A DNA stretch of 27,638 bases, from NCBI GenBank assembly GCA_009733775.1, contig WOGZ01000398.1, positions 1 through 27,638 on the forward strand, written 5' to 3'. Below, piece by piece: positions 9,053 to 19,786 of the stretch (position 1 is its first letter; each line of letters starts with the position of its first letter). The notes below the pieces were generated by a model. That model did no database searches. It saw only the letters and a program-made list of their open reading frames with translations, and was not told the origin of the DNA. Origin of the DNA: Alectoria sarmentosa (lineage: Eukaryota > Ascomycota > Lecanoromycetes > Lecanorales > Parmeliaceae). The position numbers and the translations under genes were made by a program.

Positions 9053-12000
9053 ATGGATTCTTCCCCCTCTGCCCTTTCCACCATCCTGACCTCCCTCCAT
9101 AATATGTCGTCAGCCACTGCGTCTGCCAAACCTTCTGGACTGAGCCCCTCTGTCACTGCCCTCAATACCCCTCAATCGTCCTCATGGCTGGGTTTACTTG
9201 GCTATGCTTTGCTCGCCATGGCCAGAGGCATTCCGGGCATGCTAATTTGGATCATCACCTTCACGACAATTACCCTACCTACGGTCCTATTTGCTCTCTT
9301 CTCGACCAGCTTGACCTTCACGATGAACTTCACTACATTGTACGTATAGGTCACAAGGTGACAAGGGCCTCGAAGCAAGCTAATTGGACATCAGGATGCT
9401 CATCGTCCTAGCCTTCGCATCCCTTGTCTCATGGATTGTGAGATACCGATTCCTGAACATGTACGCGCGACTGCCTCCCGAACCTCAGCGGAAAGAGCCG
9501 CAAATCGATCTGTTCCCAGACACGCAAGATGGGGATTCGAAGCCAGGTCTGGCAAACTACCTGGACGAGTTTCTGAGTGCCATCAAGGTGTTTGGGTATC
9601 GTGAGTAGGCAGCTGGAGAAACGATTTCCAGCACAAGCTTGGCTGACCAGAGAGGCAGTCGAACGCTCCGTCTTCCACGAACTCACCCGCACGATGCAGA
9701 CAAGGAAGCTCATTGCTGGGGAAACACTGCTTTTGGAAGAAGAGAAGGGCTTTTGCTTGGTAGTTGATGGCATGGTACAGATATTCGTCAAGTCAAGCCG
9801 GGATGAAAATGCAGCAGATGGTGGCTTCTGGAATGAGGGAACAGAGAGGTACGAGGATGAGGGGGAACACTCAGATGGAGAACACCAGGGATATCAGCTT
9901 CTCACCGAGGTCAAGAATGGAGCGCCGATGTCATCACTATTCTCGGTCTTGTCGCTGTTTACGGAAGATGTCAAGCTCCGTCATGAGGATGATCGGGATG
10001 CTAGGCCTGTGTCAAGTGCTTCGAGTGCTGGCTTTCCCTTTGATGCAACGACCGGGTCTGGTCCGAATACCCCGGGCTGGTTGGGTGAGGGGAACCCGCA
10101 GTTGATGGCGTGTACGGATCCGAGAAGCCGTGCTTCGTCGACGGCAGCGGCTAATGGTCATTTGCCTGCTGTTCCACCATTGTCCCTGAACTCCACATCC
10201 GACCAACAACGCTTGCACCGGACGGATCATGATCGGAACGCAGATCGTGGCAGGCGGGAAACCGGTCGTAGGTCCGAGGATCGCAAGTCTGTGCATCCTG
10301 ATATTGTTGCGAGAGCGACAGTAGATAGCACCATCGCCATCATCCCAGCTACCGCCTTTCACCGCCTTACTAGGGTTTATCCCAAAGCTACTGCACATAT
10401 CGTCCAGGTCATTCTCACCAGACTTCAACGTGTTACGCTTGCCACTGCGCATTCGTATCTTGGTCTGACCTCTGAGGTCCTGCGAACAGAGAGGCATATG
10501 AATAGATATACAACCCACGATCTACCGAACCATCTTCGTGGAGCGGCGTTGGAGAGACTGAAATACAAATTTACACAGGAAAAGGAACGTCTAGACTCCG
10601 CTGAGGACTTTATGAAGGGCATCGCGTTGCATAATCCAGGAGCAATCAAGAAACGTCGCTCGAGTAGTAGCCTGAGAAGAGAGATAGCCCAGCAAGCGAA
10701 ACTGGGTGCAAGTCATGGCGAACCTCACACCGCGCCGTCGAGTAATTGGGAGGGCCATGGCCACCGTGCAAGTATCAGCGCAGGAGATCTACTTACCAAC
10801 ATACAAGTATCTCGCACCCGGCCCGAGACGTTGCCTCGAATGCACACAAGCAAGCTGGCGTCTCCATTGGGACTAGGGTTCCAAGAAATGATCAGTCCGC
10901 TGAGCCAATTGGAGAACCCCCCTTTCATGCCTTCGCCTAACCTGACTGGCTTGCACGTGCACCGCCAGAAGTCTTTGGATGAAGACGATCTTTTCAGACA
11001 ATCAATCCTCGAATGCATCATGAAAGCCATCGGTCTTACAAATGCAAATTTAGTCAAAAAGCCGGCAGATTCTGTGGAACATTCACCACGCATGGTTTCC
11101 TACGACGCGCAACGGCAGAAAGCCACATTCACCAACAACGCTTTCGGCTTCATCGATCCATACGAAGGCTCTGGCGATGGGGATTCTGAGTCGGTCTATT
11201 CTACGTTCGGCAACAGCAGTCCTTCGAATGCTCGAAACCTTTCCAGCGAACTTCGGGACGATCTGGAGATTGTCTACTTTCCAAAAGATGCGATTCTAGT
11301 AGAACAGGGAGAGAGAAACCCCGGTCTCTACTATGTCATTGATGGCTTCCTGGATGTCAGCATTCCAGGTGATGAAAAAGACGTGGATGATCCTTCGGCG
11401 TTAAAACGATCTATGGAACAGAGCTATGAAACTCTATTGCATCCGCTGAAAAAAGCTACAACAAACTCTCCACGTACCAAAACAGCCCAGAAAAGAGGGC
11501 AATCGCGGAAGAGCTTGTTCATGATCAAGCCCGGCGGACTCGCTGGATATGTTGGCACGATTTCTTCGTACAGGTCTTTTGTAGATGTGAGAGCGAAGAC
11601 AGATGTCTATGTCGGTTTCCTCCCGAGGGCATCTCTGGAGCTTATGGTGGAGAAGTATCCAATTGTGTTGTTGACTATGGCAAAGCGCCTGACTAGCCTA
11701 CTTCCACGTCTCATTCTACACATCGATTTCGCTTTGGAGTGGGTACAAGTCAATGCCGGTCAAGTCATACATCATCAAGGAGATGAAAGTGACGCTATCT
11801 ACATCGTGCTAAATGGCCGTCTCCGAGCAGTCCTCGAACGAGACGACGGAGATATGAGGGTCGTCGGAGAGTATGGGCAAGGTGAGAGCGTTGGTGAGCT
11901 AGAAGTCATGACCGAATCTCTGCGGCCGGCTACGTTACATGCTATCCGCGACACTGAGCTGGCAAAGTTCCCGAAGAGTCTATTCAATAGCCTTGCTCTG

Positions 12001-13737
12001 GAGCACCCCGGCATCACGATCAAGATATCCAAGATCATTGCCCAGAGAATGAGAGCTTTAATTGAGGATCCTTTTGAGCAAGGCAAGGACAAGACTAGTG
12101 CTGGTTCAAAGCAAAATGCGACTTCAACCATGAATCTTAGGACCACAGCCATCTTGCCAGTTACGGCTGGTGTCCCAGTGGTGGAGTTTGGGAGCAGGCT
12201 CTTGAGCGCTTTGACTCAAATAGGAGTCGCCAATGGAGTGACCTCCCTCAATCAAGCAGCTATCCTGAATCACCTCGGCAGACATGCTTTCTCAAGGATG
12301 GGCAAACTCAAGCTTTCGCAGTACCTGGCTGATCTGGAAGAGCGCTACGGCATGCTCCTATATATTGCTGACACTAATGTCAACTCTCCATGGACGCAGA
12401 CGTGCATCACTCAGGCTGATTCCATTCTCTTGGTCGGACTTGCAGAAGGCTCCCCGAGCATGGGGGAATACGAGAAGTTTTTGTTGGGTATGAAGACGAC
12501 CGCGAGGAAAGAGTTGGTATTACTCCATGTTGAACGGTACTCACCTCCAGGTCTCACCCGCCAGTGGCTACGAAATCGCATGTGGATTAATGGAGGTCAT
12601 CATCATATCCAGATGGCTTTCAGGACCAATTCGGAGCCAGTCCAGCCTCAGATTAAACGCTTTGGCACCCAGCTCAAACAGCGAGTCCAGGTCCTCCAAG
12701 CCGAGATCCAAAAGTACACATCAAGACGAATACGACAAACACCGCTGTACTCCGCAGAGACACCGTTCAAAGGTGACTTCCATCGATTGGCTCGCCGTCT
12801 CTGCGGCAAGTCTGTTGGTCTAGTCCTGGGCGGTGGTGGTGCTCGAGGCATCTCCCAGGTCGGTGTGATCCGCGCCCTCGAAGAAGCCGGCATCCCTATC
12901 GACATCATCGGCGGCACATCCATCGGCGCTTTTATTGGCGCTCTCTACGCTCGCGACGCAGATGTCGTCCCCATGTACGGTCGAGCAAAGAAGTTTGCAG
13001 GCCGCATGGGTAGCATGTGGCGCTTCGCCCTGGACCTAACATACCCTTCTGCATCCTACACCACGGGCCATGAGTTCAATCGCGGCATCTTCAAGACATT
13101 TGGAAACTCCCAAATGGAAGATTTCTGGCTCGATTTCTACTGCAATACCACCAATATCTCCAAATCTCGAGCTGAGTTCCACAACTCCGGTTATGTCTGG
13201 AGGTATGTGAGGGCTTCGATGTCTCTTGCTGGCCTCATACCTCCACTCTGCGATGAAGGAAGCATGCTCCTCGATGGCGGTTACGTCGACAATCTTACGG
13301 TCGCCCACATGAAGTCTCTGGGCGCAGACGTCATATTCGCCATCGACGTCGGCTCCCTCGACGACAACCTCCCTCAAACATTCGGCGACTCCCTCTCCGG
13401 CGCCTGGGCGCTCTGGAATCGCTGGAACCCTTTCTCAGGCTACCCCAACCCACCAACCCTCTCCGAAATCCAAGCTCGACTTGCCTACGTCTCCTCTGTG
13501 GATGCATTGGAGAGGGCAAAAACGACACCAGGATGCTTGTACATGAGACCACCGATTGATCCGTACGGGACGCTGGATTTCTCCAAGTTTGACGAGATTT
13601 ATAAAGTTGGGTACGAGTATGGAAAGGAATTTTTGGGCGGATTGAGGGAGAAGGGAATCCTGCCGGGGAGTATGGAGGAGACGGAGGAGAAGAGGAACTT
13701 GAGGAGAACGATGGCGCCGAGGAGGGCTAGTGTTTGA
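9053..13737 (+). CDS. NTE1: Lysophospholipase NTE1 (patatin-like phospholipase, neuropathy target esterase homologue)
   Basis: NTE1 is an ER-membrane serine esterase that deacylates phosphatidylcholine and lysophosphatidylcholine to glycerophosphocholine and free fatty acids. There are three exons: 9053-9339, 9395-9600 and 9659-13737. The introns are GTACGT...TCAG (55 nt) and GTGAGT...GCAG (58 nt), and the product is 1,523 aa, normal for fungal NTE1. Membrane segments lie at residues ~45-116, followed by the hallmark block RLPPEPQRKEPQIDLFPDTQ. Three cyclic-nucleotide-binding-like domains follow, near residues 176, 698 and 860. The patatin domain has the oxyanion loop GLVLGGGGARG (~1219), the nucleophile elbow GTSIG (Ser ~1251) and DGG (Asp ~1370), forming the Ser-Asp dyad. 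The region between the first two nucleotide-binding domains is low-complexity. Exon joins recreate FTTLMLIVL and FGYLERSVFHELTRTM. The gene looks intact. Confidence 0.97.
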
Positions 13738-14016
13738 CCGGCAAGGGGATAAAAGTTGTAGATATGGTCAGCGCGGTTATAAATGGGTGGATCAATCTTT
13801 GTGGGCGTTCAAAGTGGGCGTTTAAACATGATACCATTGCATAGCGAGATCACGGATAGAGGGTACATAGAGTCAAATCTTTCTAGCATTTTCAGATTGC
13901 CAGGCACCAAGGCGTGTAAATGGAACAATATAGGCGTTGTACTGGTAGCGGTAGCGGTCCCCAAGTTTCGTTGCCTTTATGAATTAATAGGGAGTTTCAG
14001 ACCACTTTTTTTTTGC

Positions 14017-14106
14017 TGTGCTTCTGTGACTCGGGATCAAATGAGCGATTTGTCATCAACTGTTGGTGGCAAATCGCTCATTTGATCCAGGGACCACAGA
14101 AGCACA
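14017..14106. repeat. Large hairpin inside the TIR element
   Basis: TGTGCTTCTGTG (14017-14028) plus a 19-nt block (14034-14052) are mirrored exactly by 14070-14088 plus CACAGAAGCACA (14095-14106). They are separated by a 17-nt loop and a small unpaired internal bulge. The outer part overlaps the end of the left terminal repeat. Confidence 0.85.
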
Positions 14107-14113
14107 ATTCATT

Positions 14114-14139
14114 TGAATGCTACCCCGGGGTAGCATTCA
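14114..14139. repeat. 26-bp perfect palindrome centred on CCCCGGGG
   Basis: Reading TGAATGCTACCCC from the left gives its exact reverse complement on the right, with the axis between 14126 and 14127. Past one mismatch the symmetry resumes for three more bases on each side. It lies just after the large hairpin inside the TIR element. Confidence 0.9.
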
Positions 14140-14435
14140 GATGATCAAATGACTTATGAACTGTGATCCTGTGAAAAATTCCATACATCTCATAACGAAT
14201 TCGTCTACATTTAAGGTTTTTCTACTATTCATACAATTTTCACATTTTTAATTAATTTTTCATATCGTAGAATACAACGTTGCGATTTTAATGGTGTCAA
14301 AATAATTGAATTGTGATAAACTGACGTCAAATTATAAAGGAAAGAAAATTGCGAGGTTGTTCGCGATGATGTTTCGGGGTAGATTGAAGCCCGTAAGCCC
14401 CGAACGGCCCTTAAAATCAATTTTTGACAGATTAA

Positions 14436-14450
14436 TTAGGGTTAGGGTTA
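14436..14450 (+). repeat. Telomere-like repeat, TTAGGG two and a half units
   Basis: TTAGGGTTAGGGTTA occurs inside the TIR element. TTAGGG is the telomere unit of most filamentous ascomycetes. The run is short and interstitial. Confidence 0.8.
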
Positions 14451-14711
14451 AGTCAGATGATCACGAAAATAAGATATTTGGTAGTGGAGTGTTCAAGGCT
14501 ATCATTTGATCACAGCTCACATGATCATTCTATCATAGAACCACAGTACCACAGCAAAAAAAAAAAAGTGGTCTGAAACTCCCTAATGTCGCATCTTGAA
14601 ATTTTGAGCATTTGTGGCTTGATACCTCGAATCAGGAACAAGTAAAAGCTCAGCGTCTTCGAATACCGGTCTTCACTAGCATCTTGCCCTGTGCTTCTAC
14701 TATTCCGATCT

Positions 14712-16643
14712 TCACCTTCCATCAACCTCCTCTCTAAACACCTCATCGAGCCCCCTCTTCTCCCCACCCCCACCAGCATTCCCCTGCCCTTCGTCAGCGT
14801 ACCAACTGCACGCCCTCCATTCGCCACCCGCCCCCCGCCACCACCTCAAACTCAAACTCTCTCCCGTCAAACTGATCGACGCCTTCTCAGCTAATTGGCT
14901 TTTCTCTTTCGTCCTTGACAGTGTCGAGCCGTGCAAGGTGGACGGGGCGTGCCATGTTGGGAAAGTGGTGGCGGTGTGCTGGAGAATGGAAAGCATGAGA
15001 ACGTGGATGATGTGATTGGTGAGGGCCGAGAGGGTTGTTAGATTCGTTGGGGTTGGGAGGGCGACGAGCGTGGTAGATGGGGATGAGGCGTGTATGGTTA
15101 GGGTGAAGGTTGTGCTGTAGTGGGGTGGGAGGAGCGTCGTGTGGATGTCGATGACGGCTGTTGTGGGGGCGGTGGGCAGGTGGAGGGTTGTTGTTGAATG
15201 GAGGGGCGAGGTGAGGGTTTGGAGGAGGGTTTCGACCATGGATTTTTTTGGATGGGCAGAGGTGGTTGAGAGGGTGGAGAGGCTGTGTGGGGAGGATGGT
15301 GGGTTGAATGAGGAGGGTAGCCTTGCTGCTGAAAGCGTCTGGTGTAGGGTCGAGAGGAAGGTCGTGAGGGATGCGACTTGGGACTGGTGTTGGATGTGTT
15401 CAATCACAGGTTTCAGCAAAGCGTAGATTGGTCGAGGAGGCTTGGTTTCGCGGAGTGGCGGTGGTATCTGTGAGCGGCGCCGTAGATTCTGCCGATGAGC
15501 ATGGGACAGGAGTATACGCAGAGAGAGTGCGATGGCGTCGGCGACGGTCCCATCACTAGCTGGTACCTCTAAATCTTCATCTTCAAGAGACACAAGGTCG
15601 ATTTCAATCAGTTGGTTATTCTCGTATGGAAGCAGGACGCTTCCACCAATGCAACGAACGCCTTGATTGACAAGATTACGCGCCTCGCGATGAAGCTCAT
15701 GGTGTAGCTCTTCATCGAAGATGCTGTTTCTGGCTTTGAGTATCTCTTTGGTCACAGAGTCGTCTCCTGATGTACCCTCGGTGCTTTTCGTGCTAGAAGC
15801 GATTGGCTTCCCTTGCCGCAGGATTCGAACTCGTAAGGCTCGGTCTCCAGATGACCTCAGGCCGCGGTCTAAGCTGATATTTCCATCTGCGTCACGCCGC
15901 AATGCTGCCAACCCTCGATCACGGAAGTCGGCGTAAGCTTCTGCGAAACCGTAGCGGACTCCCAGAGTGTGTTTTTCGCGCGGCAACCTGGTCAGAGACC
16001 AGCCTTGTTCTTTCACTGCGAGCACCTGATCCCAATACGTGGTCTCTCTTTCCATCTCCTCTTCTAGCCTAGCCGCAGACTTCAACAAAGAGTCCGCTGC
16101 CCCATTCAAAGACTGCATCCGCCAGCCAATCGACACCATATCCTGATTGTGTTTTTCCAACTCTGATACTTGAGGTTCTTGGACAACTTCTCCGCCTAGA
16201 GATCCAAGTGGCAGTGTTTGCTGGAGGAAGGGGGACAGAGTGGTTTGAGCAGCCGCTGGGGCATGCTTGGAGAGGAGGAGGGAGACGAAGTCGAGAGCTT
16301 GGGCACTTTCGTTGTAGGCTTGTCTGGAACATTATAAGCTTTCGTCTGGTTCTTGGAGGTATTCGTCCTACCCTATCTGCTTAATTATATCATTTCGCGC
16401 CTTGGTGACATCTTCCTGCTTGGTCTTTACATCTTCAACTTCCTCAACTGTCTCGACGATATCTTGGTCATTGTCGGGTTTGCCGGCATCTTGAGCTTGA
16501 ATCTCTTCTTCGAGACTTTGTTCGGTGACATTGCGGAAAGAGCCTTTCTGTTGGTTGATGCGTGAGATCAGATATTTGAGGGATTCTTTGTCTTTGTCGA
16601 CGGTAGGGAAGGCTTGAAGGGAAAGGGAGAGCTGGTCAGGCAT
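14712..16643 (-). CDS. MED17: Mediator of RNA polymerase II transcription subunit 17
   Basis: MED17 (Srb4) is the scaffold of the Mediator head module, which links activators to RNA polymerase II in the nucleus. On the minus strand there are two exons, 16643-16372 and 16323-14712. The 48-nt intron (16371-16324, GTAGGA...CCAG) joins IIKQIG to QAYNESAQALDFVSLLLSK. The product is 627 aa, normal for fungal MED17. The N-terminus has the family pattern in which a short lead-in is followed by SLKYLISRINQQKGSFRNVTE, an acidic segment and a predicted coiled coil. WRMQSLNGAADSLLKSA and LPREKHTLGVRYGFAEA, with RDADGNISLDRG, match the conserved head-binding core. The C-terminal ~200 residues are Thr/Ser/Leu-rich and weakly conserved. 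It is divergent from PFK (374 bp between start codons) and convergent with NTE1. Confidence 0.9.
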
Positions 16644-17017
16644 CTTTTGAGCTTCTGGAGATATTCAAGAAGCATCTTGTCATGATACTTTGGATCTCAG
16701 ACGCGAAACGATGCCATACAGACACGTTCAAAAGTGTTGTAACCCTTGCATTCCGCCTTTTGTCTCGGGCATCAATTGGGTCAATGTCCTACCCCGGGCA
16801 AACTTATGGCCGAAGCCTGGGGTAGCTTGGACCCCTTATCAGATTGCCAAGTGCTGGTGGGGAGGTGGGGCTCTGAAGCTCGTCTCTGCAAACTAGGTAC
16901 TTTCTCATCAGCTTTTCTTTTCTTTTTTTCTCCAATTCATTATACCTATAACTCACTTCATACTCTCCTCACTTTTCGACTCATTTATCATTAGCTCTTG
17001 CGTTCTATTCTCCTATC
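16644..17017. promoter_or_regulatory. Shared divergent promoter region of MED17 and PFK
   Basis: The 374 bp between the two start codons must hold both promoters. On the PFK side there is a long pyrimidine-rich tract (about 16910-17010), a frequent mark of strongly expressed glycolytic genes in filamentous fungi. Two GTGGGG boxes near 16858-16871 fit the SYGGRG consensus for the carbon catabolite repressor CreA. A stem-loop is possible between CTACCCCGGGC (16789-16799) and GCCTGGGGTAG (16815-16825), with one wobble. None of these sites is proven functional. Confidence 0.5.
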
Positions 17018-19612
17018 ATGGCACCTGTCACCAATGGGGCGCCGGCCCCTAAGAAGCGAATCGCAGTCATGACGAGCGGGGGAGACTCACCTGGAATGAA
17101 TGGCTCGGTCCGCGCTGTGGTCCGGATGGCTATCGATCGAGGGTGCGAAGCATACTGCGTATATGAAGGGTACGAAGGTCTGGTGCAGGGCGGCGACCTC
17201 ATAAGACAGGCCCAATGGGAAGACGTCCGGGGCTGGCTCTCAGAAGGAGGCACTTTGATCGGCACAGCAAGATGCAAAGCTTTTACAGAGCGGCCAGGTC
17301 GATTAAAGGCGGCGAAGAACATGATCGACAATGGTATCAATGCACTGGTCATCTGCGGAGGGGACGGCAGTCTGACCGGAGCCGATACGTTCAGAGGGGA
17401 ATGGCCCAGTCTACTCGAGGAGCTTGTAAGTCTGCAACCCTGCCAACGTGTATGGCAATTCCATTTCCTGGCGACTTTCGTGTTCCTCAAGTCATTCGGA
17501 CAGACAAGAAGCCAGGATAAGGAACCTCCTTCATGAAGAATCTGATCTCTGAAGAAAGATGCTTACTCGATCTCTAGGTGAAGAACGGGGATATCAGCAC
17601 AGAGCAGCAGAAAACCTTTCAGTACCTGAACATTGTCGGCCTAGTGGGATCAATCGACAATGACTTTGCCGACACAGATGCTACTATTGGCTGCTACTCC
17701 TCGTTAGGCAGGATATGTGAGGCGGTAGACTACATCGATGCAACGGCATTTTCACATCAGCGGGCATTCGTGGTCGAGGTTATGGGGAGACACTGCGGAT
17801 GGCTTGCACTTATGGCTGGTGTGAGCACAGGTGCGGACTTCATCCTCATTCCTGAGAGCCCCCCGGACCGAGACTGGGAGGACCAAATGTGCGATATCAT
17901 CTCCAGGGTAGGGTTTAAGACTTATTCCCGGCAATTGCTGCTAACTTCACTACAGCATCGAAAACTTGGGAAGCGGAAAACCATTGTCATAGTCGCAGAA
18001 GGCGCTCATGACCTCGACCTAAACAGAATATCTCCTACCAAAGTTAAAGACCTTTTATCCACCAGACTGAAGCTCGACACCCGAATCACAACCCTTGGAC
18101 ACGTTCAAAGAGGTGGCAATGCGTGTGCCTACGACCGACAGCTATCTACCTTACAAGGCGTGGAAGCTGTCAACGCAGTACTTGAGGCAACCCCAGAAAC
18201 CCCATCCAAATTCATCGCCATAATAGAAAACAAGATCGTCCGAAATCCTCTGATTGAGGCGGTGAAATCAACCCAAGAAGTCGCCGAAGCCATCAAAGCC
18301 AAAGACTTCAAACGTGCCTTGGATCTACGAGGCCCAGAGTTCGCAGAATACCACAAAGCTTACATGATGACCACCGCCACCGATCAACCCGCTTTGCGCC
18401 TGCCTAAAGAGACTGTAAGACCAGCTTCTTTTTCAATTCTCCTATTACTCCCGGGCTGACGTATCTCAGCACATGAACATTGCTATCATCCATGTAGGAG
18501 CCCCTGCTGGTGGAATGAACTCAGCCACCAGAGCAGCCGTCGCGTACTGCCTCTCCAGAGGCCACACTCCAATCGCCATACATAACGGCTTTGCAGGTCT
18601 CGTTCGTCACCACGCCGATGAGCCTCTTGGATCCGTTCGCTATGTACAGTGGCTAGATGTCGAAGGTTGGATCAGTAAAGGTGGATCTGAGATCGGCACC
18701 AATAGAGACCTACCCTCGAAAGTCGGCATGGGCGAGACCGCAGACTGTTTCAACATTTACAAGTTCGATGCACTGTTCATCATCGGAGGCTTCGAGGCTT
18801 TTACCGCCCTGAGCGAGCTCAGAAAAGCACGCCCGGACTACCCAGCTTTCCGAATACCAATGATGCTGCTACCTGCGACCATCAGCAACAACGTCCCTGG
18901 CACAGAATATTCGGTAGGCAGTGACACCTGTCTCAACGCCCTGACCTCATACTGTGACGCCATCAAACAATCAGCATCAGCCTCACGACGACGGATATTC
19001 GTCGTCGAGACCCAAGGTGGGAGATCTGGCTATATTGCAACAATGGCCGGTTTGGGCATCGGAGCTGTGGCCGTGTATACTCCTGAAGAAGGTATCACTC
19101 TCCAAATGCTCGCCCGGGATATCGAACATTTGAAACAAAGCTTCGCAAAAGACAAAGGTCAAACGCGCGCTGGGAAGCTCATTCTATGCAACGAACACGC
19201 TTCAGATACCTACACCACCGAGGTCGTGGCCAACATGATCCGCGAGGAATCCAAAGGCCGCTTCGAATCCCGCTTCGCCATCCCCGGCCACGTCCAACAA
19301 GGCGGCACACCTTCCCCCATGGATCGCGTCCGTGCAGTAAGGCTAGCGGTGAAATGCATAGAAGCGATAGAAGAATACGCGGGCAAATCGAAAGAGGAGA
19401 TCATGGAAGACGATCTCAGTATGGCTGTCATTGGAATCAAAGGCGCAAGCGTCGTCTTTGGATCCATGGAGAGGCTGGAGAGGGAAGAGACGAATTGGAA
19501 CCATAGGAGGCCGAAGGATGAGAGTTGGTTGCAGTTTAAGAAGACGGTTGATACACTGAGTGGGAGGCCGAGGCCGGAGGACTGTTGTATAAGTTGTGGG
19601 AAGATTCGGTAA
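17018..19612 (+). CDS. ATP-dependent 6-phosphofructokinase (eukaryotic double-length type)
   Basis: The enzyme phosphorylates fructose 6-phosphate to fructose 1,6-bisphosphate with ATP, the committed step of cytosolic glycolysis. There are four exons: 17018-17425, 17578-17907, 17956-18414 and 18470-19612. The introns are GTAAGT...CTAG (152 nt), GTAGGG...ACAG (48 nt) and GTAAGA...TCAG (55 nt); the product is 779 aa, normal for the fungal subunit. The catalytic N-half has MTSGGDSPGMNG (~residue 18), ICGGDGSLTGAD (~112), SIDNDFADTD (~161) and VVEVMGRHCGW. A linker leads to the duplicated regulatory C-half, with VGAPAGGMNSATRA, LPATISNNVPGTEYSVGSDT and HVQQGGTPSPMDR. In other fungi this half binds allosteric effectors such as fructose 2,6-bisphosphate. 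The gene looks intact and single. It starts in good context (ATCATGGCA). Confidence 0.96.
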
Positions 19613-19786
19613 ATACGTGGGTGGGTTTTTGGAATGGTATTGCTATACCCTAAAACACGAAGAAAAGCTTTGAATCTAGGATCTTCCAAGGCCCTAAATG
19701 CGTGTAAATGCTCGCCCAAATGCTAGATGTGTACGACCACGATGATGATCCTTTGATCTGGTATCCAAATGTCGGCGATAGAGCTT

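Larger units (their letters stand above)
13990..14583. mobile_element. 594-bp nonautonomous TIR element with TA target duplication (Tc1/mariner-like MITE)
   Basis: The left end reads GGGAGTTTCAGACCAC, then T9, then GCTGTG (13990-14020). The right end is its exact inverted copy with a run of 12 A instead of 9 T. Both ends are flanked by TA (13988-13989 and 14584-14585), the duplication made by Tc1/mariner-superfamily transposases. There is no transposase frame; the interior is AT-rich with only short open frames. It holds a large hairpin (14017-14106), a perfect palindrome (14114-14139) and a telomere-like repeat (14436-14450). It sits between the 3' ends of the convergent NTE1 and MED17 genes, about 250 bp after one and 130 bp before the other. 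It may contribute to their 3' UTRs or transcript ends. Superfamily assignment rests on the TA flank and structure only. Confidence 0.85.

Noticed and set aside
10012..10518. 168-codon minus-strand open frame within NTE1
   Set aside because: Antisense shadow of a well-supported NTE1 exon.
14229..14420. 63-codon minus-strand open frame inside the TIR element as a transposase remnant
   Set aside because: No DDE/D or helix-turn-helix features; AT-rich composition explains it.
15818..15836. tRNA B-box-like GTTCGAATCC on the minus strand
   Set aside because: It lies inside the MED17 coding sequence (RVRILRQG), and there is no A box or cloverleaf partner upstream.
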